Shown: positions 53,574 to 63,844, numbered from the stretch's first letter. The stretch is 64,000 nucleotides of DNA from Rhizobium sp. BG4 (GCF_016864575.1 NZ_CP044125.1:1948501-2012500), one strand, 5' to 3'. Translations and numbers: made by a program. The notes: generated by a model from the letters alone, not told the origin.

Positions 53574-54458
53574 ATGACCGCAGCTGCGGCAAAACCGACT
53601 GCCATGGAAACCCTTCTCGCGACGCTTGATCTCGAGCCGATCGAGATCGACATTTTTCGCGGTCGCAGCCCCCAAGTCGGCTGGCAGCGTGTGTTCGGCG
53701 GCCAGGTGATCGGGCAGGCGCTGATGGCGGCGCAGCGGACGATCGAGGCGGGGCGGATCGTGCACTCGCTGCATGCCTATTTCATGCGTCCCGGCGATCC
53801 CTCAGTGCCGATCATCTATCAGGTCGAGCGTATCCGCGACGGATCCAGCTTCAATACGCGGCGCGTCGTTGCCATCCAACATGGCAAGGCGATCTTTGCG
53901 CTATCCTGCTCGTTCCAGATCGAAGAGCCGGGGTTCGATCATCAGATAGCAATGCCGGATGTGCCGCCACCGGAGAAGCTTCTCGGTGAGCAGCAGATCA
54001 AGGACCAGTATCTGGCCCACGCACCAGCCGCGATCCGCAAATACTGGGAGCGTGAACGGCCGATCGAAATTCGTCCGGTATCGCTGAAGCATTATTTCTC
54101 CAACGAGAAGCTGGAGCCGCGCCAGGATGTCTGGGTGCGCGCCACGGGTCCCGTTCCCGATGACCGGCTTTATCAGGCGGCGGTGCTTGCCTACCTCTCG
54201 GATATGACGTTGCTCGACACATCGCTCTATGCGCATGGCACGTCGATTTTCGATCAGACCCTGCAGGTCGCCAGCCTCGACCATTCGATGTGGTTCCACA
54301 GGCCCGACAAACTGGACGATTGGCTGCTCTATACCCAGGATAGCCCGTCTGCTTCGGGTGCTCGCGGGCTGACGCGCGGTAGCCTGTTTACGCGCTCGGG
54401 TGTTCTGATTGCGTCGGTCGCCCAGGAGGGTTTGATTCGGAAAAAGGCAGATGAATAA
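53574..54458 (+). CDS. tesB: Acyl-CoA thioesterase II (TesB)
   Basis: This is a 294-residue double-hotdog thioesterase that hydrolyses acyl-CoA. Family landmarks are GRSPQVGWQRVFGGQVIGQAL, the first hotdog's active-site region, HSLHAYFMRPGDPSVPI, SFNTRRVVAIQHGKAIF, and LDHSMWFHRP with LYTQDSPSASGARGLTRG containing the catalytic Asp, Ser/Thr and Gln set. Expected length is about 285-290. It is monocistronic between ubiH and the nitrogen-control operon; no terminator is obvious after it. Confidence 0.93.
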   Translation: MTAAAAKPTAMETLLATLDLEPIEIDIFRGRSPQVGWQRVFGGQVIGQALMAAQRTIEAGRIVHSLHAYFMRPGDPSVPIIYQVERIRDGSSFNTRRVVAIQHGKAIFALSCSFQIEEPGFDHQIAMPDVPPPEKLLGEQQIKDQYLAHAPAAIRKYWERERPIEIRPVSLKHYFSNEKLEPRQDVWVRATGPVPDDRLYQAAVLAYLSDMTLLDTSLYAHGTSIFDQTLQVASLDHSMWFHRPDKLDDWLLYTQDSPSASGARGLTRGSLFTRSGVLIASVAQEGLIRKKADE

Positions 54459-54581
54459 ATAATGTGCATATTTGTGTTTTTGCGCATTTTTTAAGCTGTG
54501 ATTGCTTCGTCAGATGCCTCATAATTGGCATCCTCTGATATCATCTTTACTTTTCAATAACTTATAACGCGCCTCGAATCT

Positions 54582-54597
54582 GGCACGCCCCTTGAAT
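54582..54597 (+). promoter_or_regulatory. glnK: Sigma-54 promoter of glnK-amtB
   Basis: TGGCAC-GCCCC-TTGAA matches the -24/-12 consensus TGGCAC-N5-TTGCA with one mismatch, 84 bases before glnK. The AT-rich region upstream carries two TGYGCAT half-sites near 54463 and 54481 that could be part of an NtrC enhancer, though I cannot define a full one. Nitrogen-limitation control is expected. Confidence 0.8.
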
Positions 54598-54662
54598 GTA
54601 TATCCTCGGTCGCTGCTCGCAAACGTCAGCGGCAAGGAGAGTCGGCTCCGTGCCGAGGATAA

Positions 54663-55019
<357 letters not shown>

Positions 55020-55047
55020 GAACCGCTGAGCAAGGAGCTTTATACCA

Positions 55048-56415
55048 ATGTCAATTTCGAAGTTTTCCTCCACTTTTGCGCGGCTCGGCGCTGCGTCGGC
55101 TGCGCTTCTCGCGCCAGTCGCCGCTTTCGCACAGGATGCGGCAGCGACGGCCGCTCCGGCAGCTGCCGCTGCAGCACCGGTTGCTGACAAGGGCGATACC
55201 GCCTTCATGTTCATTTCTACGCTGCTGGTTCTCTTCATGATCCTGCCGGGTCTCGCCCTGTTCTACGGCGGTCTCGTTCGCGCCAAGAACATGCTCTCGG
55301 TTCTCATGCAGTGCACGATGGTCGCTGCAGTTCTGATGCTCATCTGGGTCATCTACGGCTATTCCTTCGCCTTCGGCGGCTCGGACAGCCCGTATTGGGG
55401 CGGCACGGCGAAGATGTTCTTTGCCGGCGTCACCAAGGATTCGACGGCTGCGACCTTCTCGCAGGGCGTTGTCATTCCTGAGTTCATCTTCGCGATGTTC
55501 CAGATGACCTTCGCAGCCATCACGCCTGCCCTGATCGTCGGCGCCTTCGCCGAACGCATCAAGTTCTCGGCAGTCGTTCTCTTCTGCGCACTCTGGGCAA
55601 CCTTCGTCTACTTCCCGATCGCTCACATGGTCTGGGATGCCAACGGCATGCTCTTCAAGATGGGCGCGCTCGACTTCGCAGGCGGCACGGTCGTTCACAT
55701 CAACGCCGGCGTTGCCGGTCTGATCGGCGCGATCATGGTCGGCAAGCGTACCGGCTACGGCAAGGACATGATGGCTCCGCATTCGATGACGCTGACCATG
55801 GTCGGTGCATCCATGCTCTGGTTCGGCTGGTTCGGCTTCAACGCCGGCTCCAACCTGGAAGCTTCCGGTGGCGCCATGCTCGCAACGGTCAACACCTTCG
55901 TTGCAACCGCTGCTGCCGTCATCTCCTGGGCGATCGTTGAAAGCCTGACGCGCGGCAAGGCATCCATGCTCGGCGGCGCTTCCGGTATGGTCGCTGGTCT
56001 CGTTGCCATCACGCCTGCTGCCGGCATCGTCGGCCCGATGGGCGCGATCGTCATGGGTCTGATCGTTTCTCCGCTTTGCTACTTCTTCGTCTCCGTCGTG
56101 AAGAACAAGTTCGGCTACGACGATACGGCTGACGTGTTCGGCGTTCACGGCGTCGGCGGCATGTTCGGTGCCGTTGCTACCGGCATCTTCGCCAGCGCTT
56201 CGCTCGGCGGCGTCGGTTACGCAGAAGGCGTGACGATGGGCGGTCAGGTCATGACCCAGATCACGGCTATCGCCACCACCATCGTATGGTGCGGCGTCGG
56301 CTCGGCGATCCTCTACAAGGTCGTCGACCTCATCGTCGGCCTGCGTGTTGCAGTCGAAGCCGAACGCGAAGGTCTCGACCTCGCAACCCACGGCGAAGCT
56401 GCCTACCACTCGTAA
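55048..56415 (+). CDS. amtB: Ammonium transporter AmtB
   Basis: This is a 455-residue channel with a cleavable signal region (about 1-26, ending AFAQD), an Ala-rich stretch, then 11 membrane segments. The substrate-path features include DFAGGTVVHINAG with the first pore His, GWFGFNAGSNLEASG, and VFGVHGVGG with the second pore His (twin-His). It imports ammonium under nitrogen limitation and is regulated by GlnK, encoded just upstream. A terminator follows 80 bases later. Confidence 0.96.
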   Translation: MSISKFSSTFARLGAASAALLAPVAAFAQDAAATAAPAAAAAAPVADKGDTAFMFISTLLVLFMILPGLALFYGGLVRAKNMLSVLMQCTMVAAVLMLIWVIYGYSFAFGGSDSPYWGGTAKMFFAGVTKDSTAATFSQGVVIPEFIFAMFQMTFAAITPALIVGAFAERIKFSAVVLFCALWATFVYFPIAHMVWDANGMLFKMGALDFAGGTVVHINAGVAGLIGAIMVGKRTGYGKDMMAPHSMTLTMVGASMLWFGWFGFNAGSNLEASGGAMLATVNTFVATAAAVISWAIVESLTRGKASMLGGASGMVAGLVAITPAAGIVGPMGAIVMGLIVSPLCYFFVSVVKNKFGYDDTADVFGVHGVGGMFGAVATGIFASASLGGVGYAEGVTMGGQVMTQITAIATTIVWCGVGSAILYKVVDLIVGLRVAVEAEREGLDLATHGEAAYHS

Positions 56416-56496
56416 TCAAGGGATTGCAGCGCCCGGAAACAAAGGGCGCCGCTGAACGGCCCGTCGCGGCCTAGCGAAACGCCTAGACCGCATTTT

Positions 56497-56529
56497 GGCC
56501 CGGACCTTCCAAGGTTCGGGCCCTTTTAT
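56497..56529 (+). terminator. Terminator of glnK-amtB
   Basis: The stem GGCCCGGACCTT/AAGGTTCGGGCC (one G-T type pair) with a 2-base loop is followed by CTTTTATTTT. Confidence 0.88.
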
Positions 56530-56659
56530 TTTGAAGCTGCTAATCCTGCCTGTCATGGTTAACACCGCTTTAACCGTCCTCTGATTAGGTGGAGCGGACG
56601 CATTCTGCGTGGATGGCGCGAGGGCGATTCGCGCCGCAGCAAATGGACGGGTAGGTTAC

Positions 56660-59332
56660 ATGGCAAGAAGCACGTCGCCGGCGATCGATAGCCGGCCGGA
56701 CCGTTTCTCCCTTTCGGGGTTCCTGTTCAGGCAGGCGCAGGCTCTTCTGGGCTTTGCGATCTTCCTGATGCTGGCGCTTGCCGTCGCAGCGCTGGCAACC
56801 TGGAATGTCGCCGATCCGAGCTATTCCTATGCCACCGGCAATGCCCCCACCAACGTACTCGGCTATAGCGGCGCCGCCTTCGCCGATATCGCCATGCAGT
56901 TCTTCGGCCTCGCCAGCGTCATCGCCCTGCTGCCGGTCGTCGCCTGGGCGCTCTCCCTGATCTCCGGCCGCCATATCAGCCGCATTCCGGCCCGTGGTGG
57001 CGCATGGGCCCTGGGCTCCGTGCTGTCCTCGGCCGTCGTCGGCTGCTTCCCGCCGCCGCTCACCTGGCCGATCCCGAACGGTATCGGCGGCGTCGTCGGC
57101 GACATGATCCTCCGTTTCCCGGCGCTCTTCGTCGGCGCCTACCCGACCGGCACCTTCGCAACTGCCGTCGGCTGCGTCTTTGCCATTCCGACCGTTTGGA
57201 TGATGCTGTTTGCTGCCGGTCTCGTCGGCCGTACCGAGGAGGACGAGGATTTCGCCGAAGACTACGCTGCCGCGACGCCTTCCAAGGCGCGTTCGGTCGG
57301 CGAAGCCGATGATGACGATGGTGAAGACGAGGGTGGCTGGCTTGCCTTTGGCGCGTTGACGCACGCCTGGTACATGAGCCAGGCGCGCATGCGCCGCATC
57401 TTCGGCATGGGTCCGCGCAAGCGCCGCCAGAGCGATTTCGAATCGCCTTACGACTTCAACGACGACGAGTTCGGCAAGCTCAACGAACCGGTTCGCGCCA
57501 AGACGCCGGCCGGCCGCGGCGACCGCATGGATCCGTCGATGGAGATGGGTGCGGGCTCGCAGCGCCGCGTCGTTTCCGCACCGTCGATCTCGCTCAACGA
57601 TGACGATGATGACGCGCCGTTCGATACGGACATGCCGCCGCGTCCTGCCGACATCCTGCCTGATGACGATGAAGACGCCTGGATGATGCGCGCTCCGGCG
57701 CGCTCCAACGGCGGCAAGCCGGAACCGCGGGTCATTCCCGCTGCATCTCGTCCCAAGCCCGGTGCCCGCGTCGATCGTGAATCGCAGGGCAGCTTCATTC
57801 GCCCCGAAGGCTTCCAGCTGCCGCCCATGCATCTTCTGGCGGAGCCGAAGAATGTCGTGCGCGATTCCTCGCTCTCGGCCGACGCGCTGGAGCAGAATGC
57901 CCGCATGCTGGAAGGCGTTCTCGAAGATTTCGGTGTCAAGGGCGAGATCATCCATGTCCGCCCCGGCCCGGTCGTCACGCTGTACGAGCTGGAGCCCGCA
58001 CCGGGCATCAAGTCGTCGCGCGTCATCGGCCTTGCCGACGATATCGCCCGCTCGATGAGCGCGATCGCCGCCCGCGTCGCCGTCGTTCCCGGCCGCAACG
58101 CGATCGGCATCGAACTGCCGAACTCGACCCGCGAAACCGTTTACCTGCGCGAGCTCATCGCATCGCGCGACTTCGAGGGATCCAAGGCGAAGCTCGCTAT
58201 GGCGCTCGGCAAGACGATCGGCGGCGAAGCCGTCATCGCTGACCTCGCGAAGATGCCGCATCTGCTTGTTGCCGGTACCACCGGTTCGGGTAAGTCGGTC
58301 GCCATCAATACGATGATCCTGTCGCTGCTCTATCGGATGACGCCGGAGCAGTGCCGCCTGATCATGATCGACCCGAAGATGCTCGAACTCTCCGTCTATG
58401 ACGGCATTCCGCATCTGCTCTCGCCTGTCGTGACCGATCCGAAGAAGGCCGTCGTGGCGCTCAAGTGGACCGTCCGCGAGATGGAAGAGCGCTACAAGAA
58501 GATGTCGAAGATCGGCGTGCGCAACATCGACGGCTTCAACGCCCGCGTCGAGCAGGCGCTTGCCAAGGGCGAGCAGATTTCGCGCACCGTCCAGACCGGC
58601 TTCGATCGCCACACCGGCGAGGCGATGTACGAGACGGAAGAATTCGATCTGCAGCCGATGCCGTATATCGTCGTGATCATCGACGAAATGGCCGACCTGA
58701 TGATGGTTGCCGGCAAGGATATCGAAGGCGCCGTTCAGCGTCTGGCGCAGATGGCGCGTGCCGCTGGTATCCATGTCATCATGGCAACGCAGCGTCCGTC
58801 GGTAGACGTCATCACCGGCACGATCAAGGCAAACTTCCCGACCCGTATCTCGTTCCAGGTCACCTCAAAGATCGACAGCCGCACGATCCTTGGCGAACAG
58901 GGCGCCGAGCAGCTGCTCGGTATGGGCGACATGCTCTACATGGCCGGTGGCGGCCGTATCCAGCGCGTCCACGGTCCGTTCGTCGCCGATATGGAAGTCG
59001 AAGAGATCGTCTCGTTCCTGAAGACCCAGGGCGCGCCGCAATATCTCGACGCGATTACTGCTGACGATGATGAAGACGACGATTACGGCGGCGGCCCGGC
59101 CGGCACCTCCAATCTCGCCGATTCCGACGATCCCTATGATCAGGCGGTCGCCGTCGTGCTTCGTGACGGCAAGGCCTCGACCTCCTATATCCAGCGCCGT
59201 CTCGGCATCGGCTATAACCGTGCCGCATCGCTGATCGAGCGCATGGAGAAGGAAGGGGTTGTCGGTCCGGCGAACCATGCCGGTAAACGCGAGATTCTCG
59301 TTCCGACCGAAGGTGATATACTCGATCGCTAG
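56660..59332 (+). CDS. ftsK: DNA translocase FtsK
   Basis: This is an 890-residue inner-membrane septal DNA pump. Four membrane segments lie within about 20-190. A long acidic, disordered linker (about 195-400, rich in DDDD/EDE) follows. The alpha/beta motor (about 410-790) has Walker A GTTGSGKS and Walker [15 protein letters not shown]. The gamma winged-helix domain (about 825-885, [20 protein letters not shown]) reads the KOPS polarity sequences and contacts XerD. ATG 56660 ([10 protein letters not shown]) follows TAGG and is preferred to upstream options. It is near the usual length for rhizobia. Confidence 0.95.
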   Translation: MARSTSPAIDSRPDRFSLSGFLFRQAQALLGFAIFLMLALAVAALATWNVADPSYSYATGNAPTNVLGYSGAAFADIAMQFFGLASVIALLPVVAWALSLISGRHISRIPARGGAWALGSVLSSAVVGCFPPPLTWPIPNGIGGVVGDMILRFPALFVGAYPTGTFATAVGCVFAIPTVWMMLFAAGLVGRTEEDEDFAEDYAAATPSKARSVGEADDDDGEDEGGWLAFGALTHAWYMSQARMRRIFGMGPRKRRQSDFESPYDFNDDEFGKLNEPVRAKTPAGRGDRMDPSMEMGAGSQRRVVSAPSISLNDDDDDAPFDTDMPPRPADILPDDDEDAWMMRAPARSNGGKPEPRVIPAASRPKPGARVDRESQGSFIRPEGFQLPPMHLLAEPKNVVRDSSLSADALEQNARMLEGVLEDFGVKGEIIHVRPGPVVTLYELEPAPGIKSSRVIGLADDIARSMSAIAARVAVVPGRNAIGIELPNSTRETVYLRELIASRDFEGSKAKLAMALGKTIGGEAVIADLAKMPHLLVAGTTGSGKSVAINTMILSLLYRMTPEQCRLIMIDPKMLELSVYDGIPHLLSPVVTDPKKAVVALKWTVREMEERYKKMSKIGVRNIDGFNARVEQALAKGEQISRTVQTGFDRHTGEAMYETEEFDLQPMPYIVVIIDEMADLMMVAGKDIEGAVQRLAQMARAAGIHVIMATQRPSVDVITGTIKANFPTRISFQVTSKIDSRTILGEQGAEQLLGMGDMLYMAGGGRIQRVHGPFVADMEVEEIVSFLKTQGAPQYLDAITADDDEDDDYGGGPAGTSNLADSDDPYDQAVAVVLRDGKASTSYIQRRLGIGYNRAASLIERMEKEGVVGPANHAGKREILVPTEGDILDR

Positions 59333-59469
59333 AGGCCGAAAAAAATCTTTCGAGGCAACAACTTCACGGAAACCTGATCGCCTCGAAAACGTTACCTGCT
59401 TCAGCCATGCTTCTGCGCCATGAAGACGCCGCCTTTCGGCAGCAAGCAGGTCGCATAAAGGAGACTTAG

Positions 59470-60138
59470 ATGAACAACTCCGATTCCTTCCTCGAAGGCT
59501 TTTCGCTGACGCGCCGCCATATGCTGGGCGCGATGGCGCTGGTGGCTGCGTCTGCGGCCCTGCCGGTCAATGTCTTCGCTCAGGCTGCTGCCGGAGGTTC
59601 GGCGACGGCTCAGGCGATTGCCGACCACTTCTCGAGCGTCGGCACCATGCAGGGCGAGTTCGTGCAGTTCGGACCGCGCGGTGAACAGACCGGCGGCAAG
59701 TTCTTCATCCAGCGCCCGGGCAAGCTGCGCTTCAACTACGACGACCCGTCGCCGATCCGCGTGATCGCTGATGGAAAGAACGTTGCCGTGGGCAACCTGA
59801 AGCTCAAGACCTGGAACCTCTATCCGCTGTCGAAGACGCCGCTCAGCCTGCTGCTGGCACAGAAGATCAATCTGAACGACGGCTCGGTAAAGAGCGTCAA
59901 GGAAGAGTCCGACCTGACGACGATCGCGCTCGGCAACAACACGGTGTTCGGCAATTCGACGATCACCATGATGTTCGATCCGAAGACCTACGATCTGCGT
60001 CAGTGGACGATCACCGACAATCAGGGCAAGGACACCTCCGTCATGGTGTTCAACGTCAAGACCGGCGTGCAGTTCGACGACAAGGTCTTCAAGGTGCCCT
60101 ACGAGAGCATCCCGGGCACTGCCGCCTATCGCGACTGA
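59470..60138 (+). CDS. lolA: LolA-like outer-membrane lipoprotein carrier
   Basis: This is a 222-residue periplasmic carrier that moves lipoproteins from LolCDE to the outer membrane. The signal peptide carries a twin-Arg pair, SLTRRHMLGAMALVAASA, cleaved near VFAQ, and might use Tat rather than Sec. The mature region shows MQGEFVQFGPRGEQTGGKFFIQRPGKLRFNY, the LolA beta-barrel-half core, and QWTITDNQGKDTSVMVFN near the end. It follows ftsK by 137 bases, as in many proteobacteria. A terminator follows. Confidence 0.9.
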   Translation: MNNSDSFLEGFSLTRRHMLGAMALVAASAALPVNVFAQAAAGGSATAQAIADHFSSVGTMQGEFVQFGPRGEQTGGKFFIQRPGKLRFNYDDPSPIRVIADGKNVAVGNLKLKTWNLYPLSKTPLSLLLAQKINLNDGSVKSVKEESDLTTIALGNNTVFGNSTITMMFDPKTYDLRQWTITDNQGKDTSVMVFNVKTGVQFDDKVFKVPYESIPGTAAYRD

Positions 60139-60160
60139 TCCTGCCTTCCGCGGTTTCTGG

Positions 60161-60190
60161 AAACGCCCGGCTTTGTCCGGGCGTTTTTGT
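60161..60190 (+). terminator. Terminator of lolA
   Basis: The stem AAACGCCCGG/CCGGGCGTTT with a 6-base loop is followed by five T, 23 bases past the lolA stop. Confidence 0.92.
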
Positions 60191-60258
60191 TTGCGGCCCG
60201 TTTCCTATGGCGCCGCTTTGCTCTAAAGCCTCTGCGACCCCTGATGAAAGGCATTGGC

Positions 60259-61062
60259 ATGAGCTTCTCGATCACGACCTGGAACATCAATTCCGTGCGG
60301 CTGCGCATGCCGATCGTCGAGAAGTTTCTGATGAAGCATCAGCCGGATATTCTCTGCCTGCAGGAAACCAAGGTTCCGAACGAGCTCTTCCCGCTCGCGC
60401 CTCTGCGTGCGATGGGCTACGAGCACATCATCATCCACGGGCAGAAGGGCTATCATGGGGTGGCGATCGCCTCGCGCATTCCGCTGACCGAGGATCACAG
60501 TTTCGATTACGGCAGCGTCGGCCATGCCCGCCATATCTCGGCGATCTTCGAGCGCGGCGGACGGCGTGTGCGCCTGCATAACTTCTACGTTCCGGCAGGT
60601 GGCGACGAGCCGGATCCGGCGATCAATCCGAAATTCGAGCACAAGCTGAACTTCATCGAGGAGATGAAGCTCCTGAAGGCGGGAGCCGAGGTCAATACTT
60701 CAGCCATCCTCGTCGGCGATCTCAATATCGCGCCGCTGGAGCACGATGTCTGGTCGCACAAGCAGCTCCTGAAGATCGTCAGTCATACGCCCGTTGAAAC
60801 AGAGGGGCTGCTCGAAGTCATCAAGCGGGGCGCCTGGCTCGATCTCATGCGCCAGCACGTGCCTGCCAACGAGAAGCTCTATACGTGGTGGAGCTACCGC
60901 GCCAAGGATTGGGAAGCGGCCGACAAGGGGCGCCGCCTCGACCATATCTGGTCGTCCTCCGATCTCGGCCCGCTGCTTCAGCGTGTCGATATCCTCAAGG
61001 AAGCGCGCGGCTGGGAGAAGCCGTCGGATCACGTGCCCGTCACGGCCCACTTCAATCTCTGA
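60259..61062 (+). CDS. xthA: Exodeoxyribonuclease III (XthA)
   Basis: This is a 267-residue Mg-dependent AP endonuclease and 3'-5' exonuclease for base-excision repair. Family motifs are SITTWNINSVRLR, ILCLQETKVPNE with the metal-binding Glu, AILVGDLNIAPLEHD with the Asp/Asn pair, TWWSYR and the catalytic His in KPSDHVPVTA. ATG 60259 follows AAAGG; Met codons at 60244 and 60187 are less likely. Its stop abuts that of the convergent cNMP-binding gene. Confidence 0.93.
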   Translation: MSFSITTWNINSVRLRMPIVEKFLMKHQPDILCLQETKVPNELFPLAPLRAMGYEHIIIHGQKGYHGVAIASRIPLTEDHSFDYGSVGHARHISAIFERGGRRVRLHNFYVPAGGDEPDPAINPKFEHKLNFIEEMKLLKAGAEVNTSAILVGDLNIAPLEHDVWSHKQLLKIVSHTPVETEGLLEVIKRGAWLDLMRQHVPANEKLYTWWSYRAKDWEAADKGRRLDHIWSSSDLGPLLQRVDILKEARGWEKPSDHVPVTAHFNL

Positions 61063-61518
61063 TCAGGAGAAGCGGTGCAGCTGCGCCGTCGCCCGGGCGG
61101 CGAGCGCGGCGATGTTGTCGCGGATGCGGTTTTCGATCAGCTTTGCGGCTTCCGGATATTCCTCGATGAGGCGATGGAAGAGTGCGCGGGTGATGCGGAT
61201 GATGCCGGTGTCCTCGCGCGCGACAGCCGTATATTTGCGCTCGACGAGCGTCACAAGCGCAAGTTCGGACAAGAGCGTGCCCGGTCCGGCGACACGCTGC
61301 ACCCGGTGGTGCCCATCCTTGTCCATCACCGTCAGCTCAAGCGCACCGCTGGTGACGACATAGGCGCTCTCCGCCGGAGAGCCCTCGCGGAACAGCATCT
61401 GGCCGGTCGAGATGATGCGGCGGTCGGCGCCGAAGGCCACCAACCGCAGCTGGTCGTCGGACATGCCGTTGAACAGCGGCAGCTGCGAGAGCGTGTGAAT
61501 GTCGTCGGTCAGCGCCAT
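61063..61518 (-). CDS. Single cyclic-nucleotide-binding-domain protein
   Basis: This is a 151-residue Crp-like cNMP-binding domain (about 10-130: LPLFNGMSDDQLRLVAF, MLFREGSPAESAYVVTSGALEL, GPGTLLSELALV) with no C-terminal HTH. The phosphate-binding cassette lacks the canonical RxA/S pair, reading SELALVTLVERKYTAVA, where RKYTA is a weak match, so cAMP binding is uncertain. It lies 13 bases downstream of an OmpR-type response regulator gene and is probably co-transcribed with it. It may be a protein-interaction or regulatory module. Confidence 0.85.
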   Translation of the reverse strand: MALTDDIHTLSQLPLFNGMSDDQLRLVAFGADRRIISTGQMLFREGSPAESAYVVTSGALELTVMDKDGHHRVQRVAGPGTLLSELALVTLVERKYTAVAREDTGIIRITRALFHRLIEEYPEAAKLIENRIRDNIAALAARATAQLHRFS

Positions 61519-61531
61519 CTGCGCATCTGCC

Positions 61532-62215
61532 TCACGGTATGATCTTGTAGCCGCCGTTCTCGGTGACGAGGATTTCGGCGTTGGAGGGGTCGCGCTCGAT
61601 CTTCTGGCGCAGACGGTAGACGTGGGTTTCGAGCGTATGCGTCGTCACGCCGGAATTGTAGCCCCAGACCTCCTCGAGCAGCACGTCGCGGGTCACGACC
61701 TTCTGTTCGGCGCGGTAGAGATAGCGGATGATCGCCGCTTCCTTTTCCGTCAGGCGGATCTTCTGGCCGTTTTCGGCAGTCAGCAGCTTCTGGCTCGGCT
61801 TGAAGAGATAGGGGCCGACCGTGAAGGTCGCGTCTTCGCTCTGCTCGTGCTGACGCAGCTGCACGCGGATGCGGGCGAGCAGGACGGCGAAGCGGAAGGG
61901 CTTGGTGACATAGTCGTTGGCGCCGGCCTCAAGGCCGAGGATCGTATCGGAATCCGTATCGTGACCGGTCAGCATGATGATCGGCGCCTTGAAGCCGCCC
62001 TTGCGGAGCAGCTTGACGGCCTCGCGGCCATCCATGTCGGGCAGGCCCACGTCCATGATCAGGAGGTCCACAGGCGCGCTGCGCGCCGCCTGCACACCCT
62101 TGCCAGCGGTCGATTCCTGGAGAACCGTGAACTCCTCATAGAGCGACAGCTGCTCCGTCAGGGTTTCGCGGAGGTCGTCATCGTCATCCACCAGTAGAAT
62201 GGTGCGTGCGGTCAT
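61532..62215 (-). CDS. OmpR-family response regulator (possibly CenR)
   Basis: This is a 227-residue two-component regulator. The receiver domain (1-120) has the acidic pocket VDDDDDL, phosphorylated Asp in LLIMDVGLPDMDG, Thr in IMLTGHD and Lys in YVTKPF. The C-terminal winged helix (about 130-225) has LTEKEAAIIRYLYR, RDVLLEEVWGYNSGV and HVYRLRQKIE. The sequence recalls CenR, an envelope-control regulator of alphaproteobacteria, from memory. No kinase is adjacent. ATG 62215 has TGAGGAACAG upstream. The divergent gene encodes an L,D-transpeptidase, in keeping with envelope control. Confidence 0.88.
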   Translation of the reverse strand: MTARTILLVDDDDDLRETLTEQLSLYEEFTVLQESTAGKGVQAARSAPVDLLIMDVGLPDMDGREAVKLLRKGGFKAPIIMLTGHDTDSDTILGLEAGANDYVTKPFRFAVLLARIRVQLRQHEQSEDATFTVGPYLFKPSQKLLTAENGQKIRLTEKEAAIIRYLYRAEQKVVTRDVLLEEVWGYNSGVTTHTLETHVYRLRQKIERDPSNAEILVTENGGYKIIP

Positions 62216-62356
62216 GCGGGTCTGTTCCTCAGGTTCCGTCTTACAAGTCCTACGCCAAATTCGACGATTGGCAAAGAGCACAAGACGCGCGGTTGCGGGG
62301 CTCGGATCGATATGATTTCATCGAACATCCAAGCAAAACAAAAACATGTGAGAATA

Positions 62357-62905
62357 ATGGAAAAAACAAGGCAGAGAGCGCCGAAGCGCATCTCCACCAT
62401 CCTTGTAAGGCCTCAACCGGGAAAAAAGAGCCGGGCGCTGGTGCAATGCGGGCCTATCGTCGTGCCTGCGGCGATCGGCCGGACGGGCCGCAGCATCCTC
62501 AAGCGCGAGGGCGATGGGGCAACACCTGTCGCGGCGATGAAGCTACTTTACGGCTTCCGGCGAGGCGAGCGCCCGCAGCGGCTCACAACGCCGCTTGCGC
62601 TTTCGCGGATCCGTAGCGGTATGCTCTGGTGCGACCAGGCTGAGAACGCCAACTATAACCGGCTGGTCAAGGCGCCCTTCAAGCCGAGCCACGAGGAGCT
62701 GAAGCGCAAGGACGGGCTCTACGATGTCTGCCTGGTCATGGACTGGAATGTCTCGTCCCGGGCGCGTCATCGCGGCTCGGCGATCTTCCTCCACCTGATC
62801 CGCCCGGGCTACCAGCCGACGGATGGCTGTGTCGCCGTCAAACCGCAGGACATGCGCCGGATGCTTCCCCACATGCGCAAGGGGACGGTCGTCCGGGTTC
62901 TCTGA
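62357..62905 (+). CDS. L,D-transpeptidase (YkuD) family protein
   Basis: This is a 182-residue YkuD-fold protein. Catalytic signatures are IFLHLIRPG (active-site His) and QPTDGCVAV with the nucleophile Cys, where Thr-Asp replaces the usual Ser-x. The domain spans nearly the whole protein: ILVRPQPGKKSRALVQCG, GATPVAAMKLLYGFRR. There is no visible signal peptide from either possible start (62357 or 62312), unusual for an enzyme of periplasmic peptidoglycan cross-linking. Divergent from an OmpR-type regulator gene. It may be exported by another route or use a missed upstream start. Confidence 0.82.
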   Translation: MEKTRQRAPKRISTILVRPQPGKKSRALVQCGPIVVPAAIGRTGRSILKREGDGATPVAAMKLLYGFRRGERPQRLTTPLALSRIRSGMLWCDQAENANYNRLVKAPFKPSHEELKRKDGLYDVCLVMDWNVSSRARHRGSAIFLHLIRPGYQPTDGCVAVKPQDMRRMLPHMRKGTVVRVL

Positions 62906-63000
62906 ATCTCAAGGGGTGATAATTTTTCGCCGCCGTCCTATATGGCTTGTCGACGTCGCGCTGCCTGGCGCGCCGGCTTTCAAACTGACGGAGACATATT

Positions 63001-63831
63001 GTGGCCAATCAACCCATCATTACTTTCCATGACGGACATTCCATCCCGCAGGTCGGCCTCGGCGTCTGGCAGACGCCGCAGGACATTGCCGCGCCGACAG
63101 TGCTGAAGGCGCTGGAAGCCGGCTACCGCCACATCGATACGGCATCCGGATACGACAACGAGCAGGGTGTCGGCGAAGGCTTCCGTTCCTCCGGTCTCGA
63201 CCGCAAGGACGTGTTCATCACCACCAAGCTGCGCAACACCGATCAGGGCTACGACAATACGCTGCGCGCCTTCGACGGCAGCCTGAAGAAGCTCGGCATG
63301 GACTATGTCGATCTCTACCTCGTCCACTGGCCCTCGCCGCATCGCGGCCTCTACCGCGAGACCTGGAAGGCTTTCGTGAAGATCAAGGAAGAGGGCCGGG
63401 CGCGCTCGATCGGCGTTTCGAACTTCTATCCCGATCATCTGGAGCACATCATCGGCGATACCGGCGTCGTACCGGTGATCAACCAGATCGAGCTGCATCC
63501 CGACTTCCAGCAGAAGGCGGCGCAGGAAGCGCACCAGAAGCTCAATATCGTCACCGAATCCTGGAGCCCGCTCGGCCAGGGCAAGTTCATCGCCAACCCG
63601 GTGATCGGCACCATTGCCAAGAAGCACGGCAAGACGCCGGCGCAGGTGATCATCCGCTGGCATATCGATACCGGCCTCGTGGTCATCCCGAAGTCGGTAA
63701 CGCCGTCGCGCATCGAAGAAAACTTCAAGGTTTTCGATTTCAAGCTGGATGCCGAGGATATGGCTGCGATCGCCAAGCTCGACGACAAGGGTGCGCGAAT
63801 GGGGCCTGATCCGTATACGGCGACTTTCTAA
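63001..63831 (+). CDS. Aldo/keto reductase (2,5-diketo-D-gluconate reductase-like)
   Basis: This is a 276-residue NADPH-dependent TIM-barrel reductase. The catalytic set is visible: Asp in HIDTASG, Tyr in SGYDNEQG, Lys in ITTKLRN and His in YLVHWP. The C-terminal cofactor loop is IPKSVTPSRIEENF. It starts at GTG 63001 after GGAGA. The size and sequence fit the DkgA/YafB group, which also reduces methylglyoxal and other aldehydes; the physiological substrate is unknown. A GC-rich palindromic repeat follows directly. Confidence 0.92.
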   Translation: MANQPIITFHDGHSIPQVGLGVWQTPQDIAAPTVLKALEAGYRHIDTASGYDNEQGVGEGFRSSGLDRKDVFITTKLRNTDQGYDNTLRAFDGSLKKLGMDYVDLYLVHWPSPHRGLYRETWKAFVKIKEEGRARSIGVSNFYPDHLEHIIGDTGVVPVINQIELHPDFQQKAAQEAHQKLNIVTESWSPLGQGKFIANPVIGTIAKKHGKTPAQVIIRWHIDTGLVVIPKSVTPSRIEENFKVFDFKLDAEDMAAIAKLDDKGARMGPDPYTATF

Positions 63832-63844
63832 TATCCCGCGGTCA

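Noticed and set aside
56585-58774. A 729-codon open frame on the - strand opposite ftsK
   Set aside because: Antisense shadow of FtsK; no recognisable domain or ribosome site.
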